The notes under the pieces are model-generated. The model had not been told where the DNA came from and searched no databases. It saw nothing but the letters and a program-made list of their open reading frames with translations. The position numbers were made by a program, and so were the translations under genes. Below are positions 25,337-33,605 of a DNA stretch of 64,000 nucleotides, in pieces (the stretch's first letter is position 1; every line of letters starts with the position of its first letter). The stretch comes from Telluribacter sp035998675 (GTDB lineage Bacteria > Bacteroidota > Bacteroidia > Cytophagales > Spirosomataceae), in assembly GCF_035998675.1 (NCBI RefSeq), contig NZ_DASYHI010000007.1, positions 1 through 64,000 on the forward strand, read 5' to 3'.

Positions 25337-25858
25337 ATGAATCAAGAGAAAAAGCCCGAGGTGTGGCTCAGAGGGCCACTTCCCCAAGTACCTCCCCTTT
25401 TGCAACCCGTTGCGCACGCTTTGTTACAGGCCGGTGAAGAGGTGCAAGCACTAATGGAGGGCTTTCCCGAATCCCGGCTGTGGGAGCGACCCGCCGGACT
25501 GGCCTCGGCGGGATTTCATTTACAGCATCTCACCGGAGTGTTGGATCGGCTCTTTACTTATGCCCGTGGTGAAGCACTCAGCCCGGAACAATTGGCCTGG
25601 CTTGCGGCCGAAGGAAAACCCGCTCCGACGGGTAGTACCGTACCGGAACTGGTCCAACGCTTTGAGGAGCAACTAGATCGGGCGCTTGAACAGCTCCAAA
25701 CTACAGAAGAGACAACCCTGATTGACTACCGGCCCGTGGGGCGGGCGCAACTGCCCTCCACGGTTTTGGGGCTGCTGGTCCACGCGGCTGAACATACCCA
25801 GCGTCACGTGGGGCAATTACTGGTTACGGCGCGGGTAGTGCAGGTACTTAATGGGTAA
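25337..25858 (+). CDS. DinB-family protein
   Basis: 173 residues, cytoplasmic. A four-helix DinB-type bundle with three likely metal-binding histidines: HLQHLTGVLDRL near residue 62 and HAAEHTQRHVGQ near 150-160. Such proteins are metal-dependent, often thiol-linked transferases or hydrolases; the substrate here is unknown. It sits alone after the repeat cluster and is convergent with the lipoprotein peptidase gene. Confidence 0.82.
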   Translation: MNQEKKPEVWLRGPLPQVPPLLQPVAHALLQAGEEVQALMEGFPESRLWERPAGLASAGFHLQHLTGVLDRLFTYARGEALSPEQLAWLAAEGKPAPTGSTVPELVQRFEEQLDRALEQLQTTEETTLIDYRPVGRAQLPSTVLGLLVHAAEHTQRHVGQLLVTARVVQVLNG

Positions 25859-25883
25859 CTTAAAACTCCCGATTTTTAGTCGG

Positions 25884-27191
25884 CTATTGCAAATCGGCTG
25901 GGGTAATGGGGTTGCTCAGTAGTTCCCCAAACAGGGACCAGCGTTTATCCGGGGCGGTGGCTACTCCACCGTTGGCCTCAATGTACTTCCTGACCAGATC
26001 CTGACCGTAATTGTAGCAGATGACATAGCTCCGGTAATTCCGGATGAACTTTATAGAGTTAGCAGCCAGCTCCGGGCTGAACAGGCAATAGTCGGTAAGC
26101 CAGCGAAGAGCTTCTTTTTCGGTCATAGTACCGTTTATCAACCCCCAGGCGGCTTCGTTGCGGGCGTAGTTAAGCTCCGCCCGCAGGTCCAGCATGGTAA
26201 AATAGCGGTCGGCCTGGGTGGTATCCAGCTCGGCCAGCGGGAAGAGTACCTCCTGGGCAAATCTAAGTTTTTCGTCGCCCGGGAAGGCTACATCAATTCC
26301 GTAGTTGGCGCTACCTTCGGCTATGAGCGACTGCGGACTGAACAACGGGTACAGTGATATTTCCACCCATCCCCGGTCGCGGTAGAGATTTTTCTCCAGT
26401 AATACATTATACACATGGTGGCCCGGGTATCCTTCGTGGCAAGCCAGGTCAATGGCCCTTTCGATATAAATGGGCATATCGACATTAATTTGTATCCGGC
26501 TTTTATACTGGCCCTGGTACCAGTTGTAACCCGACCAGGGTTTATCCCGGACGTACTCCAGCGTAAAAGTTTCGTCGGCGGGCATTTTAAAATTGGCGTT
26601 GGTTCGGCGCCGGGCTTCCTGAATGGCCGCTTTGAAAACGGTGTCAAGCCGGGCAGGTGGTATCAGGTACTTTTTTGATAAAGCCTGAACGCGCTGCTGC
26701 ACCGAGCCAGTCCCGGGCAACAGGCTGTCCAAACGGGAAATCAGGCTCTGGAAATGGCTCTCCGAATAGACGGGAGCTTTCACGTCAAAAAGGCCCTGTG
26801 ACTCTACGTCGAAGGTGGCAAATTCACCCGTGGCAATGCGAATCCGGCGGTCAAAGGCAGTTAACTGTTTAGTCATCCATTCCGCCCGCATCCGCAGGGT
26901 ATCCGAGGGCTGGGAAGCATCGGTAAAAGGTTGTAGTTCCTGAATTAAATTATTGACTGCCCCTAGTAAACTATCCTTGGGGAATTGCGCAGATTTCGCT
27001 CCTACCGGCTGCAACGAGTCGGGGCCGTAGTAGGCATCTACAAATGCCGGGTCATACTGCCCGATGGCCAGGCCCAGCCGCACGTACCTTTCGGCTATTT
27101 GGTTTAGCTTATCTTTTGAGTCAGATTGTTGCTGACAGCTGGTACCGCCCAATAAACAGAAGAAAAGGGCAGCAATTAGAAAGTATTTCAA
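25884..27191 (-). CDS. DUF885-type metallopeptidase lipoprotein
   Basis: 435 residues. The signal peptide ends in a lipobox (LLGGTSC, Cys20), so it is likely an outer- or inner-membrane lipoprotein. The zinc motif CHEGYPGHHVYN and the downstream third-ligand segment LIAEGSANYGID match the DUF885 family of metallopeptidases (HExxPGHH variant). The N-terminal half is helical. Full length. The likely substrate is peptides in the periplasm. Monocistronic. Confidence 0.82.
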   Translation of the reverse strand: MKYFLIAALFFCLLGGTSCQQQSDSKDKLNQIAERYVRLGLAIGQYDPAFVDAYYGPDSLQPVGAKSAQFPKDSLLGAVNNLIQELQPFTDASQPSDTLRMRAEWMTKQLTAFDRRIRIATGEFATFDVESQGLFDVKAPVYSESHFQSLISRLDSLLPGTGSVQQRVQALSKKYLIPPARLDTVFKAAIQEARRRTNANFKMPADETFTLEYVRDKPWSGYNWYQGQYKSRIQINVDMPIYIERAIDLACHEGYPGHHVYNVLLEKNLYRDRGWVEISLYPLFSPQSLIAEGSANYGIDVAFPGDEKLRFAQEVLFPLAELDTTQADRYFTMLDLRAELNYARNEAAWGLINGTMTEKEALRWLTDYCLFSPELAANSIKFIRNYRSYVICYNYGQDLVRKYIEANGGVATAPDKRWSLFGELLSNPITPADLQ

Positions 27192-27277
27192 GGAAGAAGG
27201 CGTTTGGGTTCAGAGGCTAAAAGTAGGAATTTACCCCATTGACACAAAACCGACTTACCGGCCAGAGCTAAAAACTC

Positions 27278-27319
27278 CGCCCTACTACCAATGTACCATA
27301 GCACACGGGTAGTAGGGCG
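27278..27319 (-). terminator. Intrinsic terminator after 150-residue hypothetical gene
   Basis: CGCCCTACTACC (27278-27289) pairs perfectly with 27308-27319 and is followed on the minus strand by GAGTTTTTAGC. It lies 136 bp after the stop at 27455. Confidence 0.65.
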
Positions 27320-27454
27320 AAAAGATACTGATCCTTTCAAAAAGTACTTAAAATAACTCTAGTTGACTCTATGTCCTATACGTTTGAAGCCCATAGGGTT
27401 TTGAAGGAATGGTTACATTCCACAGCAAAAATAAATAGTGGAAATGTACAAATA

Positions 27455-27907
27455 CTAACGCCGACGCCCATCAATGGTAAACTCAATCAGGTCCGCTTCT
27501 TCGTCAGAAACCAGCCGCAGGCTGAGCAGCCGTTTTTTCATGTTGGTAAGTACCTCCTGCTCGGAATCCCCCGCCGTTGTAACAACGTCTTTTCCAAAGT
27601 GGAGCTTGCCCCACATTTTGGCCTGGTAGTTGGCTTCCAGGTTCACTGTAAGTTTCATGGTCTTCAGGAACGAAACTACTTGCTCCAGTTCCTCATAACG
27701 GCTAATCTGGATGAATTCGCCGGTTTCCAGCTTCGCAACCTGAATGTGGTTAAACTCTTCGTCCCCAATTCGAAACTCACACCATTCATCACCCTTAGTA
27801 ATGTTCTGCTGGATTTCTTCCATTGAACTAGCCTTGAATTTAAAGTCATTCATTCCTCCCCGGGGAGAAATTGTGTCAAAAGCGAAAACAAAAAAGTTAT
27901 TTTTCAT
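27455..27907 (-). CDS. Hypothetical cytoplasmic protein
   Basis: 150 residues without signal peptide or membrane segment. The N-terminus FVFAFDTISPRGGMNDFKFKASS (at residues 6-28) recalls small proteins found as immunity or phage accessory factors (the P-x-GG-x-x-DF motif), but the match is too short to assign. The C-terminal half has regular strands and helices (KKRLLSLRLVSDEEADLIEF). It sits in an AT-rich stretch with 449 bp of non-coding sequence upstream, in contrast to its compact neighbours, which would fit an acquired gene. Confidence 0.5.
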   Translation of the reverse strand: MKNNFFVFAFDTISPRGGMNDFKFKASSMEEIQQNITKGDEWCEFRIGDEEFNHIQVAKLETGEFIQISRYEELEQVVSFLKTMKLTVNLEANYQAKMWGKLHFGKDVVTTAGDSEQEVLTNMKKRLLSLRLVSDEEADLIEFTIDGRRR

Positions 27908-28356
27908 TTTCAGATAAAAAATAGGTAAAGTGAATCAATGCAATGACTGTTGGTAGATAAGACTCAGCAATATTAATACGAACAAATCTTTAATTCAATC
28001 TTGGAAATGTTGAATAAATTTTGAATACAACAAAAAATTTAATTTCTCTGAAAGTTACAAAACAACTTCCGGTAAGTCAGCAGGTGTGGGAAACTATTTG
28101 AAAAAATAAATGGATAAAGAATATACGTAAAATAGTATGCCAACGGATGCCGTTCTGGATAGGGAAGTGCCTCGCTGTCGGTAGCTGAGAACCATAAATT
28201 TTCTTAGTACAGTACTTAATTATTGGAAAATGGTTTGGGTATATAGGGAAATCGCTACCTTTTAGGCTGATTTACAACATGGTACTCATTTTAAGAAATG
28301 GGGCCTGATGCAAGACAGGCATCTTTTTGAGTCGAAATATTGGAAAGCAAAATTTT
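27908..28356. other. AT-rich intergenic region
   Basis: About 450 bp between divergent hypothetical genes with no supportable open frame. The part at 27960-28130 is clearly AT-rich relative to the window. No strong hairpin or promoter consensus was seen. Confidence 0.6.
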
Positions 28357-28923
28357 ATGAAAATAGGCGTACTTTTACTTTTTATCCTTTTCTGGATTCC
28401 CTTAGAACTGGCTGCCCAGCGTGCGCCCGTGGTAGCGTACCAGATAACGGTAATCACTACCAACGGAAGTCGGATTATGGGGTACCTATACGATGTTACG
28501 GACACCAAACTGTTTTATACTTCTGATCAACAGCTTTTTGGAAATGAATTAGGATTTGGCTCAATACCGCTCCGTGACATTCGTCGGGTAAACATCTATA
28601 GTGGGAACAAAAGGGCAGGTACCATTGAAGGAGCCATTGTGGGTGGAGCCGGACTGGCTTTCGTGGCCATCAGGTACCTGCAGCGATCGCCACTCCGGAG
28701 TCCGACGGTAACCGGTATTTCCATTTTATTGGCTACGGTCGGCGGGGCCGCCTTTGGTGCGTTTTTGGGGGCTATAGGAAGTAACATGGGGCGACGGGGG
28801 TTCCGGATTACCAGGAAAGAAGGGGAAGAACAGGCCTTTAAAGCCCAGTTAACTCCTTTTACCTTTATCCACCAGAATAACCTGCCCGATAATGCCACCG
28901 AAGATTTTGGCGACCAGAACTGA
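28357..28923 (+). CDS. Secreted glycine-zipper-like protein
   Basis: 188 residues from ATG 28357 (MKIGVLLLFILFWIPLELAAQ), giving a clear signal peptide; a TTG start at 28327 is unlikely. The mature part starts with a small beta-rich region (ITVITTNGSRIMGYLYDV) and has a central glycine-rich hydrophobic section (EGAIVGGAGLAFVA and TVGGAAFGAFLGAIGS) with GxxxG spacing, as in glycine-zipper envelope proteins. The role is unknown. It is probably anchored to the membrane by the zipper helices. Convergent with the endonuclease V gene, only eight bases apart. Confidence 0.6.
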   Translation: MKIGVLLLFILFWIPLELAAQRAPVVAYQITVITTNGSRIMGYLYDVTDTKLFYTSDQQLFGNELGFGSIPLRDIRRVNIYSGNKRAGTIEGAIVGGAGLAFVAIRYLQRSPLRSPTVTGISILLATVGGAAFGAFLGAIGSNMGRRGFRITRKEGEEQAFKAQLTPFTFIHQNNLPDNATEDFGDQN

Positions 28924-28930
28924 AAGGTAC

Positions 28931-29629
28931 TTATTCCCCTGCACCCGCCTGAAGGTACTTCCGGCGCAGGGCATTTACCTGCAGGTGGGCCTGTCGGGTT
29001 GGCTCCGGAATCCGGTACCCACCGTCACAGCGGAGCGTTAGTTCAATTACGGTGGGTAAATCAATGAGGTGGCCCGGCGATACAAAAACCGGATTGACTT
29101 TATTTTTGGTCCGTAAAGCAGCTCCAATCGTGTCGCCCCGATGCACCAGTGGAGCCCAGGCACCACGTAGGAGAGCAGGCGGTGCAAAGGTACCGGCCAA
29201 CACCGATTTGCCGCAGCCGAAAGCCGGGCGGTTGAGCCAGAGACCCATGTGGGCCGCTATACCCATGCGTCGGGGGTGAGCAATGCCGTGGCCGTCAAAC
29301 ATCACTACGTCGGGCTCAGTTCGGAGTTGTTGCCAGGCTTCCAGCAAAGCCGGTCCCTCCCTGAACGTCAATAAACCCGGAATGTACGGAAAGGGGGCCG
29401 TACTGACTACACCTACTTCCTCCACCACTTGCAGGGTATCCAGCCTAAGTACCACAATGCCCGCATAGACGGTTTCCTCGTATTTATTAAAGGAAATATC
29501 ACAACCGGCAATGGTTGTTGGCGGAGTATGGAGCGGCTGTAGCTGAATATGGGTGCGGAGGTGCTGTTGTAGTTCAACTGCTTCGGCGGGCGAAACTTCC
29601 CAGGGATGAAGAGTCAGATGGTCGGCCAT
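28931..29629 (-). CDS. nfi: Endonuclease V (deoxyinosine repair)
   Basis: 232 residues. It cleaves DNA (and RNA) one base 3' of deaminated adenine (inosine). Catalytic acids are present: D44 (AGCDISF), E91 (LLTFREGP) and D112 (FDGHGIAHPRR). The FPYIPGLLTFRE and GHGIAHPRRMGIA motifs are diagnostic. Full length. It follows the endonuclease III gene by 40 bp on the same strand, forming part of a repair operon. Confidence 0.95.
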   Translation of the reverse strand: MADHLTLHPWEVSPAEAVELQQHLRTHIQLQPLHTPPTTIAGCDISFNKYEETVYAGIVVLRLDTLQVVEEVGVVSTAPFPYIPGLLTFREGPALLEAWQQLRTEPDVVMFDGHGIAHPRRMGIAAHMGLWLNRPAFGCGKSVLAGTFAPPALLRGAWAPLVHRGDTIGAALRTKNKVNPVFVSPGHLIDLPTVIELTLRCDGGYRIPEPTRQAHLQVNALRRKYLQAGAGE

Positions 29630-29669
29630 GGGCTGGTAGCGGAATTGTTACGATTGAATAATGCGGGTA

Positions 29670-30332
29670 CTAGCGGTGTTTTGTGACGCCCACCTGCCTG
29701 CACCACAACAGTACCGGACAGGTAGAGCAACGGGGTAGGATGCCCGTACAAATATGTTTGCCAAACGGCATGAGCAGGCGGTTTATTTCGGTCCACTGCG
29801 TTTCGGGCACTTTTTCTTCCAGTACTTTCATGGTTTTTTCGGGCTGGCGGGTCTGGATGTACCCCCAGCGGTTTACCACCCGGTGTACGTGAACGTCCAC
29901 ACTGATGGCCGAATGCCCGGCGGCTACTCCCAGCGCGAGGTTGGCACATTTGGGGCCTACACCCTTCAGGGCAGTCAGTTTTTCAAACTCAGCGGGTAGT
30001 TCATGGTTGTACTGGTTCACGGCAGCCTCGGCCACTCCGCGCATGGTATAGGCTTTCTGGCCGGGGTAGCTACTGCCTTCCAGCAGTTCGGTCAGCTGTT
30101 CGGGACTCAGGCGAAGCAGTTGTTCGGGAGTTCGGGCCCGGGCAAATAACCTTAGCGAAACGGGAATGGTGGTTTCGTCCAGGGTTCTGATAGATATAAT
30201 ACAGGAAATGAGCTGTTCGAAAAGGGTGGTATAGCCCCGTTCGGCCAACTCAAACATAGCCGCTTTGGGGTAGGGACGGATAGCTTCTTCTATGTGAAGC
30301 AGCATACTATTCAGGTCAAAGTCTGGCTTCAT
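29670..30332 (-). CDS. nth: Endonuclease III-type DNA glycosylase
   Basis: 220 residues from ATG 30332 (MKPDFDLNSML). It removes oxidised pyrimidines and cuts the AP site. Key residues: helix-hairpin-helix LKGVGPKCANLALG with the catalytic lysine K128, the catalytic aspartate D146 (SVDVHVHR), and the 4Fe-4S cluster cysteines C195, C202, C205 and C211 in exact C-x6-C-x2-C-x5-C spacing. It starts 20 bp after a short hypothetical gene and is followed by endonuclease V, so the three appear co-transcribed. Confidence 0.93.
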   Translation of the reverse strand: MKPDFDLNSMLLHIEEAIRPYPKAAMFELAERGYTTLFEQLISCIISIRTLDETTIPVSLRLFARARTPEQLLRLSPEQLTELLEGSSYPGQKAYTMRGVAEAAVNQYNHELPAEFEKLTALKGVGPKCANLALGVAAGHSAISVDVHVHRVVNRWGYIQTRQPEKTMKVLEEKVPETQWTEINRLLMPFGKHICTGILPRCSTCPVLLWCRQVGVTKHR

Positions 30333-30352
30333 AGGCTGAATCTCCCGCTGTT

Positions 30353-30601
30353 TTAAATTTTGCCAAGGTTGTCCCAATGGTCTTTGATTACTTTCCCCTC
30401 CTTATCTTTGAGTAAAGTACGGGTAAACCGATTTCCTTTGATAAGACCGTTTTCACTCCGGTTACCAATGTACAGCAGGTGGGGGTTCCCTTCTTCATCG
30501 GTTACTATAGTGATGTCATACCGTTCAAATTTTCTGGAAATCGAGCTGGACGGGGCGTAGGTCTTTTCCAGTATTTTGAGAAGTTTATCTCCAATTTTCA
30601 T
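30353..30601 (-). CDS. Hypothetical small protein upstream of nth
   Basis: 82 residues from ATG 30601 (MKIGDKLLKILEK); the frame to 30640 is less likely. Mixed charged sequence with a central segment (RYDITIVTDEEGNPHLLYIGNRS) that looks like a small beta fold and a C-terminal RTLLKDKEGKVIKDHWDN. No known family recognised. It is the first gene of the apparent operon with nth and nfi and may have an accessory role, which is only a guess from position. Confidence 0.65.
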   Translation of the reverse strand: MKIGDKLLKILEKTYAPSSSISRKFERYDITIVTDEEGNPHLLYIGNRSENGLIKGNRFTRTLLKDKEGKVIKDHWDNLGKI

Positions 30602-30640
30602 AGGTACCTGGTACTTGATGAGGCGGAGCCTGTAAAACAT

Positions 30641-30682
30641 AAAGCTCAGGTACCTTTTACTGATAAGGTACCTGAGCTTTTT
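30641..30682. terminator. Intrinsic terminator with GGTACC in the stem
   Basis: A 14-bp perfect stem, AAAGCTCAGGTACC (30641-30654) with its complement at 30667-30680. It ends in TTTTT on the plus strand and ATGTTTTA on the minus strand. It separates the MBL gene from the nth operon. Confidence 0.75.
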
Positions 30683-30691
30683 AAGGACTAC

Positions 30692-31681
30692 TTAGGAAAA
30701 TATCCGCTTACGCTGCGAAAACAAAATAAGGGCAACCGCAACCACTCCCACAATACTGGCTAACTGCATGGGCTTGGAATAGGGAGTTTCTTCGGCGGGA
30801 GGCACAAATACCACTCCACTGGCGTTAACTACCGCCGGCCGATCTTTATATCTTCCTTTAGTAGGTACCGCCTGTTCTCTGAAATGGTCGGATAGCTCCG
30901 TTAGTTTTTCCAGCATGGCTTCGCCCTGCATGGGTTTTCCGTGTCCGGTGGCTACTATTTCGGGTCTTAATTCCGCCAGTTTTTTGACCGACTGCTCAGA
31001 GGCCGTCCAGTCGTAGGTAAAGTACTTTGGAGGTCCCGAAATACATTCTTCCTGCATCAGTACCGCCCTGGCCGACTCCTGCCTGGTAGTGACAAAGGCA
31101 TCACCGGCTATAAGTACTTTATTTTTGGCTTGCCAAAGGCTTACGTGCCCAGGGGCGTGACCGGGAGTATGAATATATTTCCAGCCACTTAGTCCGGGAA
31201 TGGTGTCATTATTAGGTAACTGCTCCACCCGGTGTTTTATGTTGATAGGCGACTTGGGATAAATATCGGCCATCCAGGCCATCATTCCACCACCCACCGT
31301 AGAATCCGGTGGTGGATAGGAAGACTTCCCCGTCAGGTAAGGCATTTCCATTTCATGGGCATAAACCTTAACATCCCACTCCTCGGCAAGTTCCTTCAAA
31401 GAGCCGACGTGGTCGAAGTGACCGTGCGTAAGTACTATCGCTTCCGGACGGCTCTGTTCTCCGAAAAGCTTGCGTGCCATTTTCTTTATTTTGGAAGCGG
31501 ATGTCTTTAGGCCGGCATCTACCAGTACCCAGCTTTTGTCGTGCTGGTTTTGTATCATATATACATTGACCATATAATCTTTCAGTCCCCAGACACCCTC
31601 CGCTACCTCAAAATAGGCCTCTTTTGATGCAGTCATTTGTTGTTCTTTTGACGCAGTCATTTGTTCTTCCAGTTGCTCCAT
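30692..31681 (-). CDS. MBL-fold metallo-hydrolase with C-terminal membrane helix
   Basis: 329 residues. Metallo-beta-lactamase fold with the HGHFDH motif (H86, H88, D90, H91), a later HTPGHAPGH segment and a GDAFVTTR metal site. It ends in a hydrophobic helix (about 305-322) and a basic tail, so it may be anchored in the inner membrane. The N-terminus carries a tandem repeat (EQMTASKE, QQMTASKE) that duplicates a methionine, so the start is uncertain (31681, 31660 or 31636). Substrate unknown; general hydrolase or glyoxalase-like. Confidence 0.82.
   Translation of the reverse strand: MEQLEEQMTASKEQQMTASKEAYFEVAEGVWGLKDYMVNVYMIQNQHDKSWVLVDAGLKTSASKIKKMARKLFGEQSRPEAIVLTHGHFDHVGSLKELAEEWDVKVYAHEMEMPYLTGKSSYPPPDSTVGGGMMAWMADIYPKSPINIKHRVEQLPNNDTIPGLSGWKYIHTPGHAPGHVSLWQAKNKVLIAGDAFVTTRQESARAVLMQEECISGPPKYFTYDWTASEQSVKKLAELRPEIVATGHGKPMQGEAMLEKLTELSDHFREQAVPTKGRYKDRPAVVNASGVVFVPPAEETPYSKPMQLASIVGVVAVALILFSQRKRIFS
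31620..31667 (-). repeat. 24-bp tandem duplication at start of MBL gene
   Basis: Two adjacent 24-base units (31620-31643 and 31644-31667) differ by two or three bases and encode the repeated peptide QMTASKE. Each unit contains an ATG in frame. Confidence 0.75.
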
Positions 31682-31777
31682 GTCTTTTCTGTGGTTTTGG
31701 TAAAACGTATAGTGTTTTGTTCAAAAGGTTAAAAAAGTATGCCATCTGCTGGTGGAATTGAATCATCTATACCGGAT

Positions 31778-32692
31778 TCAGTTAGTATTCTGAGCGGCAA
31801 ACTCCTGAAGGTACCTGAGGACGGCGCGTTCCTTGGCTTTGGCCTCAATCATGACGTCGGTTTGCTGACCATGCAGGTCTATGTATTGGTAGATATAATC
31901 CGCGTGCGCCACTTCACTAACCAGGGCATCTTCATATTTTTTCCGGGAGCTGGAATAATGTACAATAGGAGTAATGCCCGCGGGCCAGGTACTTGTGGCG
32001 GTGGTCATGGCTTCTTTTTCGGTCCAGCCGCCCGTACAAAACTGGTGGTGCAGGTAGTCAAAAACCAGGGGGATACCCGTACGGGTATGTATTTCGAGTA
32101 GGTCCCTGATCGAAAACATGTTGCCTTTGTCATCATTTTCAACCGTAAGGCGGGTGCGGGCGGTGTCGGGTAATTGACTATAGTTCTGGCAGAAGCGGTC
32201 AATAGCCGAGGCCTTGTCGCCGTAGGCGCCACCTACATGCAGATTAATTTTGGCGAAGGGGCTGCGCGGAAGGCCCATCAGGTCCATTACTTCGCCGTGC
32301 TGCCGCAGCTCTTTTATAGTTTTGCGAAGTACCTGGTCATCCTTGGTCGCCAGTACGTTAAAGGGGCCGGGGTGGTAGGTCAGGCGCAGGTTATTCTGTT
32401 TGGCTTTTTCTCCTATCCGAAAAAGTATGGCGCTTATGGCCTCAAAGTCCGGCATGTCGGGTAGTTCGTACTCGCTCATCCAGGGAAACATGTTGCTGCT
32501 CATGCGGTACAGCAGCAACTTGTTTTCGGCGTTCCAGTCAATGATTTTTTCCAAATCCGCGACATTCCAGAGCGCCAGTTCAGAAGCGTAGGCTATACCT
32601 TTTTCCTGAAAAGTTTTTTTTATCATCAGGCGATTGACCTGAACCTTACTTTCGGCCAAAGACATGTTTATACAGGCGTATCCTATACGCAT
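31778..32692 (-). CDS. uvsE: UV damage endonuclease UvsE
   Basis: 304 residues. TIM-barrel UV-DNA-damage endonuclease that nicks 5' of cyclobutane dimers and 6-4 photoproducts as an alternative to UvrABC. Motifs: MRIGYACINMSL at the N-terminus, YRMSSNMFPWMSEYEL, RLTYHPGPF, INLHVGGAYGDK, LTVENDDK and LVFDYLHHQ, which carry the metal ligands. Full length. It lies in a cluster with nth and nfi on the same strand. Confidence 0.93.
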   Translation of the reverse strand: MRIGYACINMSLAESKVQVNRLMIKKTFQEKGIAYASELALWNVADLEKIIDWNAENKLLLYRMSSNMFPWMSEYELPDMPDFEAISAILFRIGEKAKQNNLRLTYHPGPFNVLATKDDQVLRKTIKELRQHGEVMDLMGLPRSPFAKINLHVGGAYGDKASAIDRFCQNYSQLPDTARTRLTVENDDKGNMFSIRDLLEIHTRTGIPLVFDYLHHQFCTGGWTEKEAMTTATSTWPAGITPIVHYSSSRKKYEDALVSEVAHADYIYQYIDLHGQQTDVMIEAKAKERAVLRYLQEFAAQNTN

Positions 32693-32759
32693 AGTAGTAA
32701 TTAGGAGTTTATAGGGTTATTGTTCCTGAGAACAACGGGGCGTTTAGGCGGTTGGTTTT

Positions 32760-33341
32760 CTAAGCATTAACTTCCGGTTGATTGTCCTTGTACCCGCGCA
32801 GTACCTTTTTGCTTTCGGCTACCGCGTTGCAGGCGCGCTGGTACAGCCGCTGGTCGCCCGAGGTCATGTGCTCGAGCAGGAGGGTACTTTCCTGCACAAA
32901 CACTTTTCCGAAGTCCTTATCATGTTTGACTATATCCAGGCAGTTATCAATCAGGTCGGCATATTTGACAGTCTGCGCCATGGGATCTGCGCTGGCCAGG
33001 CGTTCCGCTTCGCGGCGACGCCTTTTTTTACGGTTCAGCTGCGGATAATTAGCCTTGGTGTACTCATCCGTCAGGTCTTTTACCAGCCGTAACGTCCGGT
33101 CGGCTTCGGGGCGGTTCATGACCGAGAGCAGATACGCGTGGAGCTGGTGAGCTGTCACGGGAGTATCTTCCAATACATCGTGCAACAGGGCCGCTGCCAG
33201 CGCGGGTACCTCGTCGGTATACTCCCGGCACAGATTCATGACAGCCACCGGATGGACTATGTAAGGTAGCTGACTGTACTTTCTTTTCTGCTCACCGTGG
33301 GCTTCTTCCGCAAACTGTCGTATCTTCTCAAGTACTTCCAT
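32760..33341 (-). CDS. HD-domain hydrolase, RelA/SpoT hydrolase-like
   Basis: 193 residues. The HD core resembles the hydrolase half of RelA/SpoT: AHGEQKRK, PYIVHPVAVM (H30), ALLHDVLEDT (H54, D55, E58, D59) and VKYADLIDN. No synthetase, TGS or ACT domain is present, so it is a stand-alone small alarmone hydrolase-like or nucleotidase-like protein. If active on ppGpp it would lower the stringent signal. The substrate is inferred from motif similarity only. It lies upstream of uvsE on the same strand. Confidence 0.75.
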   Translation of the reverse strand: MEVLEKIRQFAEEAHGEQKRKYSQLPYIVHPVAVMNLCREYTDEVPALAAALLHDVLEDTPVTAHQLHAYLLSVMNRPEADRTLRLVKDLTDEYTKANYPQLNRKKRRRREAERLASADPMAQTVKYADLIDNCLDIVKHDKDFGKVFVQESTLLLEHMTSGDQRLYQRACNAVAESKKVLRGYKDNQPEVNA

Positions 33342-33371
33342 GGTGGTGCCTACTTCGGGACAGGGGTAGTA

Positions 33372-33470
33372 TTACAGCGGCTCGTTGTTTTTCCTTTTGG
33401 ATTCACCCCGATAGTACAAAAACAGGGCAAGAACAATTATGGCAATAATGGCAATGATGGGAATGAGCAT
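33372..33470 (-). CDS. Small single-helix membrane peptide
   Basis: A 32-residue frame (MLIPIIAIIAIIVLALFLYY then RGESKRKNNEPL). The first 20 residues form one hydrophobic helix, and the positive tail suggests an N-out orientation with the tail in the cytoplasm. It ends 30 bp before the HD-domain gene on the same strand, so the two may be co-transcribed. No known family recognised. The composition is unlikely to arise in random non-coding sequence. Confidence 0.6.
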   Translation of the reverse strand: MLIPIIAIIAIIVLALFLYYRGESKRKNNEPL

Positions 33471-33544
33471 GGTTGTGGTCTTTTAAGGTGTAAATAATAG
33501 TCCTTTAACCTTAAAAAATTATGCCTTAAGCCCTAATTGTCTGT

Positions 33545-33552
33545 TACCTTTG
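33545..33552 (+). promoter_or_regulatory. Bacteroidota-type -7 promoter box for S1/P1 nuclease gene
   Basis: TACCTTTG on the plus strand, 53 bases before ATG 33606. It falls inside the longer open frame from 33537 and therefore supports the later start. Confidence 0.5.
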
Positions 33553-33605
33553 TATCGGCAGTGGTCTGTACAACCTCCTTTTTAAGTACTAATACTTTAT
33601 CAGTA

